DNA from: an uncultured Bacteroidales bacterium
Lineage (GTDB): Bacteria; Bacteroidota; Bacteroidia; Bacteroidales; Paludibacteraceae
DNA length: 6,432 nucleotides
Reading direction: 5' to 3'
Assembly: GCA_946615455.1 (NCBI GenBank)
Contig: CAMOHN010000059.1
Coordinates: 1-6,432 of the forward strand
Shown piece by piece: positions 1-5,198 of this stretch. The position numbers and the translations under genes are program-made. Numbering within the stretch: the stretch's first letter is position 1; the number at the start of each line of letters is the position of its first letter. Under the pieces are notes generated by a model. That model saw only the letters and a list, made by a program, of their open reading frames with translations, was not told the DNA's origin and made no database searches.

Positions 1-1
1 A

Positions 2-988
2 ACGGGCGTGCTGACGGTGGTACCCTGCTCCGAGGAGGTGGCGGCTTTCGCCAAGCAGTATTTCTTCATTCGTATATGGGCGGCACCGGCGACGCTATCG
101 TTGATGGCACTCAAAGGGTGGTTCATCGGCATGCAGGACACGGTAAGCACAATGATGACCGACATCACGGTGAATGTGGTCAATATAGTCGGCTCATACC
201 TCTTGGCTGTTCATACGCCGGCGGGTTTGATGGGCGTAGCTTACGGGACGCTGATTGCCCAATACACGGGGTTGCTGCTCTGCATAGGTATTCTGCTCGT
301 TAAGTACCGTAAGTTTCTCCATCCGAAAAATATGATACAGGTCTCTACCCTACGGCAGAACATTGACCTCTTTATTCGTTCGCTGTGTTTTATGGTGGTG
401 TATGTAGGTTTCACTTCGTTGGCTTCGCGCTACGGCGACGAGGAACTGGCGGTGGCGAGCATACTGATGAAACTGATGATGTTCTTCTCCTTCTTCGTTG
501 ACGGATTTGCCCACGCCGGGGAAGCATTGGTAGGCAGGTTCATCGGCGCAAGAGAGAGGGAGAATGTGCGTCAGGCGGTTCGCCTGCTGTGGGTGTGGTC
601 GATGGGTGTGGGGCTGATCTTCACCGCCGTCTTTTGTGTAGCCGATGATGCTTGCCTTCGGCTGCTGACCAACGATGCGGATGTGCTGCGTTTGGCACAG
701 AGGTACAGTATCTGGCTTATTCTGATGCCATTGGCTTCCACGCCGGCTTTTATGTGGGACGGCATCTATGTAGGTGCGATGGCGAGCCGCGCCATACGCA
801 ATGCTATGATTGCTGCTGCCGTGGGGTTCGTGACAGTGTATGTGGCTTTGTACAAGATTTGGGACATCAATGCGCTGTACTTGGCATACTTGACGCACTT
901 GATTGCCCGCTCTATATACTTAACGACAAAATGGAAAAACGTTTATGATTCAACATCCTCAACATCGCCCATGGAAAGTCTTAGATAG
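2..988 (+). CDS. MATE family efflux transporter, DinF-type (5' partial)
   Basis: Inner-membrane multidrug/toxin or metabolite exporter of the MATE family, normally driven by an H+ or Na+ gradient. The reading frame is open from the first bases, so the N-terminus lies outside the window; 328 codons are visible against roughly 440 for the family, leaving about the first four helices missing. The visible protein is a series of hydrophobic helices. The motif DGFAHAGEALVGRFIG (nt 500-547), in the first part of the second six-helix bundle, is characteristic of the DinF-like branch. An earlier stretch, RIWAAPATLSLMALKGWFIG, matches the conserved helix near the middle of the family. The GTG at nt 8 is an internal valine codon, not a start. 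The tail after the last helix is short and polar and overlaps the NUDIX gene by 44 nt. The family call is secure; the substrate cannot be read from the sequence. Confidence 0.9.
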   Translation, partial: TGVLTVVPCSEEVAAFAKQYFFIRIWAAPATLSLMALKGWFIGMQDTVSTMMTDITVNVVNIVGSYLLAVHTPAGLMGVAYGTLIAQYTGLLLCIGILLVKYRKFLHPKNMIQVSTLRQNIDLFIRSLCFMVVYVGFTSLASRYGDEELAVASILMKLMMFFSFFVDGFAHAGEALVGRFIGARERENVRQAVRLLWVWSMGVGLIFTAVFCVADDACLRLLTNDADVLRLAQRYSIWLILMPLASTPAFMWDGIYVGAMASRAIRNAMIAAAVGFVTVYVALYKIWDINALYLAYLTHLIARSIYLTTKWKNVYDSTSSTSPMESLR

Positions 989-1502
989 CAAGAACATCTT
1001 GCACCTTGGTCCGTGGTTGAGTGTCCGCCAAGAAACCGTTGAACTCCCTTCCGGCAAACAGATTCCAACCTGGTTCGTATTGGAGTTTCCCGACTGGATC
1101 AATGTCATTGCCCTGACCAAAGAGGGCGAGTTTGTCATGATTGATCAATACCGTCACGCCTTGGGCGAGACCCACTATGAACTGGTCGCCGGTGTGGTGG
1201 ACAAAGGCGAGACGCCATTGCATGCCGCCCAACGCGAACTGTTGGAAGAGACCGGTTTCGGCGGCGGCGAATGGTCGGAGTTTATGGTACTGAGTCCCAA
1301 TCCGACCAACCACAACAACCTGTCCTACACTTTTTTGGCAATCGGTGTGGAGCGGCTCTCTCAACCGCATCAGGAAGAAACCGAGGACATCCGCACCCAC
1401 ATAATGAGTTCCACCGAAGTTCGCTCGCTATTGGAACAAGGCGAGATTGTGCAGGCACTGCATGCCGCTCCTCTATGGAAATATATGTATCTGAACAGAT
1501 AG
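945..1502 (+). CDS. NUDIX hydrolase, ADP-ribose pyrophosphatase-like
   Basis: Cytoplasmic 185-residue Mg2+-dependent hydrolase that cleaves nucleoside diphosphates linked to another group; ADP-ribose to AMP and ribose 5-phosphate is the likeliest reaction. The complete NUDIX box GX5EX7REUXEEXGU spans residues 83-105: G83, E89, then R97-E98-L99, E101-E102, G104 and F105. The N-terminal part (WKVLDSKNIL, then VELPSGK) is the beta-rich region used for dimerisation in ADP-ribose pyrophosphatases. A proline at 120, 15 residues after the box, fits the ADPRase subgroup, but neighbouring P118 makes this only supportive. The ATG at 945 is the only ATG in frame upstream of the conserved WKVLDS segment, so the start is accepted despite the 44-nt overlap with the transporter, which suggests translational coupling. 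A nucleotide-sugar pyrophosphatase is the main alternative. Confidence 0.9.
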   Translation: MIQHPQHRPWKVLDSKNILHLGPWLSVRQETVELPSGKQIPTWFVLEFPDWINVIALTKEGEFVMIDQYRHALGETHYELVAGVVDKGETPLHAAQRELLEETGFGGGEWSEFMVLSPNPTNHNNLSYTFLAIGVERLSQPHQEETEDIRTHIMSSTEVRSLLEQGEIVQALHAAPLWKYMYLNR

Positions 1503-1503
1503 A

Positions 1504-1535
1504 TTTGGCTGTTCGGGAAAACAGGCGTACCTTTG
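1504..1535 (+). promoter_or_regulatory. Bacteroidota-type promoter of rnpB
   Basis: TTTG at 1504-1507 and TACCTTTG at 1528-1535 match the Bacteroides -33 (TTTG) and -7 (TAnnTTTG) elements exactly, with a 20-nt spacer. The predicted start is about 1539-1542, at the beginning of the extended rnpB stem. The -33 box begins one base after the stop codon of the NUDIX gene. The -7 element is bracketed by GGCG (1524-1527) and CGCC (1536-1539). Confidence 0.75.
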
Positions 1536-1555
1536 CGCCGAGAATTTCAGAAAAG

Positions 1556-1868
1556 ATAGTAGGTCGGTCTATCGCTCGCTTTCAGCGAGAGGAAAGTCCG
1601 GGCAACACAGAGCGACGCATCGGTTAACGGCCGACAGGCAGCAATGTTTGGTCACTGGAACAGCGACGAATGGCACCCGCAAGGGTGATGAAACGGCTAC
1701 ACTGCGTGTTGCAATCTCATGTAAACCCGCGCTTGAGGGTGGCTCGCCCGAGCGGGAGGGTAGAGAGCGTTAGAATGGCACAGTAATGCGACCATCCAGA
1801 TAAATGATAGACACCTTGACCACCAAAAGTGGCAAAAAGGCACAGAACCCGGCTTACAGACCTACTAT
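1556..1868 (+). ncRNA. rnpB: RNase P RNA, bacterial type A
   Basis: Catalytic RNA of ribonuclease P, which removes the 5' leader of precursor tRNAs together with the RnpA protein. The conserved 5' core GAGGAAAGTCCGGGC lies at 1589-1603 and its 3' partner ACAGAACCCGGCTTACAG at 1842-1859; together they form helix P4 and the flanking core. P1 is a perfect 10-bp helix, 1556-1565 with 1859-1868. P2 pairs 1567-1573 with 1806-1812. P3 is reduced to a six-pair hairpin with a three-base loop (1575-1580 with 1584-1589). The conserved AGATAAATGAT segment precedes the 3' strand of P2. Between P2 and P4 on the 3' side there is an additional hairpin at the P19 position (CCAC 1820-1823 with GTGG 1829-1832). 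The ends given are those of the perfect P1 helix; the primary transcript probably runs from about 1540 to 1894. Open frames crossing this region are not genes. Confidence 0.97.
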
Positions 1869-1894
1869 TTTTTCTGAAATTCTCATTTTTTTTT
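1859..1894 (+). terminator. Intrinsic terminator of rnpB made from the extended P1 stem
   Basis: The 3' arm at 1859-1884 pairs with 1540-1565 over 26 positions, 25 Watson-Crick pairs and one G-U (1555 with 1869), and is followed after one A by nine T's (1886-1894). The loop of this hairpin is the whole RNase P RNA. A T6 run inside the arm (1868-1873) could act as an earlier stop point. No other hairpin-plus-T signal lies between the NUDIX gene and subunit E, so it would also stop transcripts reading through from upstream. Confidence 0.6.
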
Positions 1895-1923
1895 GGGAGG
1901 CTTGCAAAAACACTATACTTTTG
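1892..1923 (+). promoter_or_regulatory. Bacteroidota-type promoter of the V-type ATPase operon
   Basis: TTTG at 1892-1895 and TACTTTTG at 1916-1923 match TTTG and TAnnTTTG with a 20-nt spacer, the same spacing as the rnpB promoter. The start is predicted near 1927-1930, giving a leader of about 82 nt before subunit E. The -33 box uses the last three T's of the rnpB terminator tract. The leader has a small hairpin (TTGCA 1933-1937 with TGCAA 1943-1947) and becomes A-rich before the start codon, with no convincing Shine-Dalgarno sequence. Confidence 0.75.
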
Positions 1924-2010
1924 CCACAAATTTTGCAGAATTTGCAATATCGGGGAGCAATTGCCCGCCTGCCTGTGAGGAAAAACACAAAAACAAACAT
2001 AATAGCATTT

Positions 2011-2595
2011 ATGAAACTGGAAGAAATCACCCGCAAGATCTACGCTGAAGGCGTGGAAAAAGGCAATGCCGAGGCTGAACAGATTGTAGAGAAAGCCAAA
2101 CAAGAGGCTGCCGCCATTGTAGAGAAAGCCAAGCAAGAGGCAGCCGACCAACTGGCTCAGGCGCAGCAGAAGATTGCCGAGTTGGACAAGAACACACGCA
2201 GTGAGCTCAAACTCTATGCCGACCAGAGTATTCAGGCCGTTCGCACCGCGCTGACCGACCTAATCAATGGTCAAGTCGCCACCGACAGCGTCAAAGCAGC
2301 CACTATGGACCCCAAGTTCATGCAAAGCCTTATCCTGAAGATGGCACAAACCATGGCGGAGCAAGGAGAAGTGGTCATTGAGACCAAGGATGCCGAACAA
2401 CTGCGCACTTATTTTGCTCAAAATGCCAAAGCATTGTTGGACAAAGGCGTTACCATCAACGAGGTCAAGGGCATCAAGACCGACTTCCAAATCAAACCCG
2501 CACAAGGCGGCTATAAGTTGGCATTCGGCGAGCAGGAACTGGTGGCTTATTTCAAAGAGTTCCTCCGTCCCCAACTGATTGAAATGCTATTCTAA
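2011..2595 (+). CDS. atpE: V/A-type ATPase subunit E (peripheral stalk)
   Basis: A 194-residue subunit of the peripheral stalk that holds the A3B3 ring against the membrane stator during rotation. The protein begins MKLEEITRKIYAEG and has the expected two parts: a long charged Ala/Glu/Lys/Gln-rich helix over about residues 1-90, then a mixed alpha/beta C-terminal domain ending in LRPQLIEMLF, which in known structures contacts the top of the ring. Residues 25-46 are two consecutive 11-residue units starting IVEKAKQEAA. The ATG at 2011 is chosen because the frame upstream runs through rnpB and the promoter; it has an A-rich leader and no obvious ribosome binding site. It is the first gene of the operon, 24 nt before the DUF2764 gene. 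Identification rests on the coiled-coil character, the C-terminal pattern and the gene order. The symbol follows V-type naming, not the F-type c subunit of the same name. Confidence 0.9.
   Translation: MKLEEITRKIYAEGVEKGNAEAEQIVEKAKQEAAAIVEKAKQEAADQLAQAQQKIAELDKNTRSELKLYADQSIQAVRTALTDLINGQVATDSVKAATMDPKFMQSLILKMAQTMAEQGEVVIETKDAEQLRTYFAQNAKALLDKGVTINEVKGIKTDFQIKPAQGGYKLAFGEQELVAYFKEFLRPQLIEMLF
2083..2148 (+). repeat. 33-bp tandem duplication inside subunit E
   Basis: Two adjacent 33-bp units (2083-2115 and 2116-2148) differ at three positions and encode IVEKAKQEAAA and IVEKAKQEAAD. Two of the three differences are silent (AAA/AAG and GCT/GCA); the third changes the last residue from Ala to Asp. 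Eleven residues equal three helical turns, so the repeat preserves the helix phase. Confidence 0.9.
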
Positions 2596-2619
2596 CCCGT
2601 CTGCTTTTTCGTTATCGCT

Positions 2620-3348
2620 ATGGGTTACGAATATCTATTGACCGGGCTGCCCGACCTTCAAGCCGGCATGCCTTCTCCTATCACCTTGGACGCGCTCAAC
2701 GAGCAGTTGGACGAGCAGTTGCACGATGCCGACCGCCCGCTGTTGGAGCAGCTCCGCATGACCATTGACTCGCCTGAGATACAGGAAAAAGCGGCTCTCT
2801 ACGACGCCGATGACACCTTGGATACCGACAAGCCTGTATGGTGGGACGATGCCCGTGCTCTTCTCTCGGACATGGATGTCCGCGCTACCTTACTCTATGA
2901 ACAAGGACTCAAATCCAAAAACGCGTTTATACGCGAGTGGTACGGCTTCAACCAAGACATGAACAATGTCATGGTGGCTGCCATCTGCCGTAAGCACGGA
3001 TTTGATGCCAAGAAGATGATTGTGGGCAACAACGAAGTGGCAGAGACCTTGCGCACGCACACCACACAAAAAGACTTCGGACTGAACGAGGTGATGGACA
3101 ACTACCAGCCTATTTTGGCTCTTGCCACCATCGACAACCTCATGGAACGCGAGAAACAAATGGATGCCCTGCGCTTTGAGTGGTTGCAGGACCGGACCAT
3201 GTTCGATGTGTTCTCTGTTGAACAGGTGCTGGCATACTACCTGAAGGTGAACATGCTGTTACGCTGGTCGCAACTCACTGTTGAAGAGGGCGAGCAGGTG
3301 TTCCGCTCAATGGTTGCCGACATGAAAAAGGGTATTCAACTCCAATAA
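2620..3348 (+). CDS. DUF2764 family protein of the V-type ATPase operon
   Basis: A 242-residue soluble protein with no signal peptide or membrane helix. It resembles the DUF2764 family, found in bacterial V-type ATPase clusters (including, from memory, chlamydial and spirochaetal ones) between subunits E and A. Visible features are the N-terminal YEYLLTGLPDLQ (residues 3-14), a central helical block around REWYGFNQDMNN (105-116) and the C-terminal EREKQMDALRFEWLQ (176-190), then VLAYYLKVNMLLRW (203-216). The composition is strongly acidic in the N-terminal half and largely helical overall. It sits 24 nt after subunit E and 40 nt before subunit A, so it is almost certainly co-transcribed with them. 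Its role is not established here; a structural part of the complex, such as a counterpart of the central-stalk subunit C (yeast d), is an inference from position and from the absence of a recognisable C gene in the visible cluster. Confidence 0.85.
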   Translation: MGYEYLLTGLPDLQAGMPSPITLDALNEQLDEQLHDADRPLLEQLRMTIDSPEIQEKAALYDADDTLDTDKPVWWDDARALLSDMDVRATLLYEQGLKSKNAFIREWYGFNQDMNNVMVAAICRKHGFDAKKMIVGNNEVAETLRTHTTQKDFGLNEVMDNYQPILALATIDNLMEREKQMDALRFEWLQDRTMFDVFSVEQVLAYYLKVNMLLRWSQLTVEEGEQVFRSMVADMKKGIQLQ

Positions 3349-3388
3349 TTATTTATTTTCTTCCGTCAAAAATTCAAAATAGCATATC

Positions 3389-5146
3389 ATGACAACAGGA
3401 AAAGTGAAAGGTATCATCGCCAACCTCGTTACCGTAGAGGTGAACGGCCCGGTATCTCAAAACGAAATCTGCTACATCACCCTCGGCGAAACCCGTCTGA
3501 TGGCAGAGGTGATTAAGTACGCCGGCAACAACGCCTATGTACAGGTGTTCGAATCGACACGCGGTCTGAAAGTGGGCAACACGGTTGAGTTTACCGGGCA
3601 CATGTTGGAAGTGACCTTAGGTCCCGGTCTGCTCAGCCGTAACTACGACGGTCTGCAGAACGACCTCGACAAACTCACCGGTGTCTTCCTTAAACGCGGT
3701 GAGTACAACTTCCCCTTGGACAAAGACAAACAGTGGGACTTCACACCTCTTGCCAAAGTGGGCGACAAGGTGGAAGCCGCTGCTTGGTTGGGCGAAGTGG
3801 ACGAAAACCACCAACCCCACAAAATCATGGTTCCCTTCGTCTTTGAAGGCACCTACACCGTGAAAGCCATCGTTGCCGCTGGCAAGTACCGCATTGAAGA
3901 CACTATCGCCGTACTGACCGACCAAGAAGGCAACGACCATATCGTAACCATGATACAGAAATGGCCCGTTAAGAAAGCCATCACCGCCTATCGTGAAAAA
4001 CCCCGTCCATTCAAATTGCTCGAAACGGGTGTGCGCACCATCGATACAGCCAACCCCATCTGCGAGGGAGGTACAGGCTTTATCCCCGGCCCCTTCGGTA
4101 CCGGTAAGACCGTGCTGCAACACGCCATCTCCAAGCAGGCAGAAGCAGACATCGTGATCATCGCCGCCTGCGGTGAACGTGCCAACGAGGTGGTGGAGAC
4201 TTTCACCGAGTTCCCCGAACTGGTGGACCCGCACACCGGTCGCAAACTGATGGAACGTACCATCATCATCGCTAATACATCGAACATGCCTGTCGCATCT
4301 CGTGAGGCTTCCGTTTATACCAGTATGACCATTGCCGAGTACTACCGCTCAATGGGTCTGCGCGTTATGCTGATGGCTGACTCTACATCCCGTTGGGCAC
4401 AAGCCCTCCGTGAGATGTCCAACCGTATGGAAGAGTTGCCCGGACAGGATGCCTTCCCGATGGACTTGTCGGCTATCATCGGAGCCTTCTACGCACGCGC
4501 CGGATACGTTTACCTGAACAACGGAAAGACCGGTTCGGTTACCTTCCTCGGCACCGTATCGCCCGCCGGTGGTAACCTCAAAGAACCTGTTACCGAAGGA
4601 ACTAAGAAAGTGGCTCGCTGCTTCTACGCCCTTGAGCAAAACCGCGCCGACAAGAAACGCTATCCCGCCGTCAATCCTATCGACTCCTACTCCAAGTACA
4701 TCGAGTACCCCGAGTTCCAAGAGTACATCTCCAACCTTATCGACAAGGACTGGATTGGCATGGTCAACGACATGAAGACCTACCTGCAACGCGGTAAGGA
4801 AATCCAAGAACAAATCAATATTCTTGGTGATGACGGTGTACCTGTGGACTACCACGAGGAGTTCTGGAAATCAGAGGTCATCGACTTTGTCATTCTGCAA
4901 CAAGATGCCTTTGATAAGATTGATGCCGTGTGCCCGCTTGAGCGTCAGCAGTATATGCTCCGTCTGGTGATGGACATCTGCCGCCACGACTACAACTTTG
5001 ACAACTTCCTTGATGTCATCGACTACTTCAAACGCGTCATCAACCTGTGCAAACAGATGAACTACTCCGAGTTCCACAGCGAGCAATTTGAAGACTATCA
5101 ACAGAAGTTAAACGCTCTGCTGGCTGAGAAACAAATCAAGGAATAG
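3389..5146 (+). CDS. atpA: V/A-type ATPase catalytic subunit A
   Basis: The 585-residue catalytic subunit that binds and hydrolyses (or synthesises) ATP in the A3B3 ring. An N-terminal beta-barrel domain (about 1-70) leads to the conserved TLGPGLLSRNYDGLQ (76-90), followed by the bulge region typical of A rather than F1-beta subunits (about 115-200). The P-loop is GPFGTGKT (234-241), with K240 and T241 contacting phosphate and Mg2+. The catalytic glutamate is E263 in ACGERANE. The Walker B segment is RVMLMADSTSRW (325-336), with D331. SPAGGNLKEPVTEGT and the PAVNPIDSYSKY block (391-437) match the family, and the C-terminal helical domain follows. Length is normal and all key residues are present, so the enzyme should be active. 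The start at 3389 gives the expected MTTGKVKGIIANLVTV N-terminus. It lies 52 nt upstream of subunit B in the same operon. Confidence 0.98.
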   Translation: MTTGKVKGIIANLVTVEVNGPVSQNEICYITLGETRLMAEVIKYAGNNAYVQVFESTRGLKVGNTVEFTGHMLEVTLGPGLLSRNYDGLQNDLDKLTGVFLKRGEYNFPLDKDKQWDFTPLAKVGDKVEAAAWLGEVDENHQPHKIMVPFVFEGTYTVKAIVAAGKYRIEDTIAVLTDQEGNDHIVTMIQKWPVKKAITAYREKPRPFKLLETGVRTIDTANPICEGGTGFIPGPFGTGKTVLQHAISKQAEADIVIIAACGERANEVVETFTEFPELVDPHTGRKLMERTIIIANTSNMPVASREASVYTSMTIAEYYRSMGLRVMLMADSTSRWAQALREMSNRMEELPGQDAFPMDLSAIIGAFYARAGYVYLNNGKTGSVTFLGTVSPAGGNLKEPVTEGTKKVARCFYALEQNRADKKRYPAVNPIDSYSKYIEYPEFQEYISNLIDKDWIGMVNDMKTYLQRGKEIQEQINILGDDGVPVDYHEEFWKSEVIDFVILQQDAFDKIDAVCPLERQQYMLRLVMDICRHDYNFDNFLDVIDYFKRVINLCKQMNYSEFHSEQFEDYQQKLNALLAEKQIKE

Positions 5147-5155
5147 GAACGGAAC

Positions 5156-5195
5156 ATTAACACCTAAACATCTAAACTGCTAAACACATCAACGT
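5156..5195 (+). repeat. Short 8-nt periodic repeat in the A-B intergenic leader
   Basis: CTAAAC occurs at 5164, 5172 and 5180, exactly 8 nt apart, and degenerate copies with AAC in the same register flank it (5156-5163 and 5188-5195). The segment lies in the 52-nt gap between subunits A and B, is almost free of G, and has no Shine-Dalgarno sequence. It may simply be an unstructured leader. Confidence 0.6.
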
Positions 5196-5198
5196 ATT

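Noticed and set aside
350..898. 182-codon open frame on the - strand within the transporter
   Set aside because: It is rich in His, Gln and Arg, as expected from reading a membrane-protein gene backwards, and is fully inside a secure gene.
1540..1884. Inverted repeats of 26 bp as the ends of a small mobile element
   Set aside because: The repeats are the two strands of the extended P1 helix around RNase P RNA; there is no transposase, target duplication or attachment-site signature.
1952..1966. Possible operator or riboswitch in the operon leader (GCAATTGC palindrome and TTGCA repeats)
   Set aside because: The elements are short and AT-rich, and the leader of about 82 nt shows no known riboswitch core or alternative terminator structure.
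1804..2010. Upstream in-frame extension of subunit E from an ATG at 1804
   Set aside because: This stretch is the 3' part of RNase P RNA, its terminator and the operon promoter; the subunit E family begins with the MKLEEITRKI segment at 2011.
1717..2151. 144-codon open frame on the - strand across rnpB and the start of subunit E
   Set aside because: It spans a structural RNA, two regulatory signals and the sense coding sequence; its Phe/Leu richness comes from the A-rich + strand.
3617..4234. Long open frame on the - strand opposite subunit A
   Set aside because: It overlaps the bulge region and P-loop of the catalytic subunit, has low-complexity composition, and has no promoter or family resemblance.
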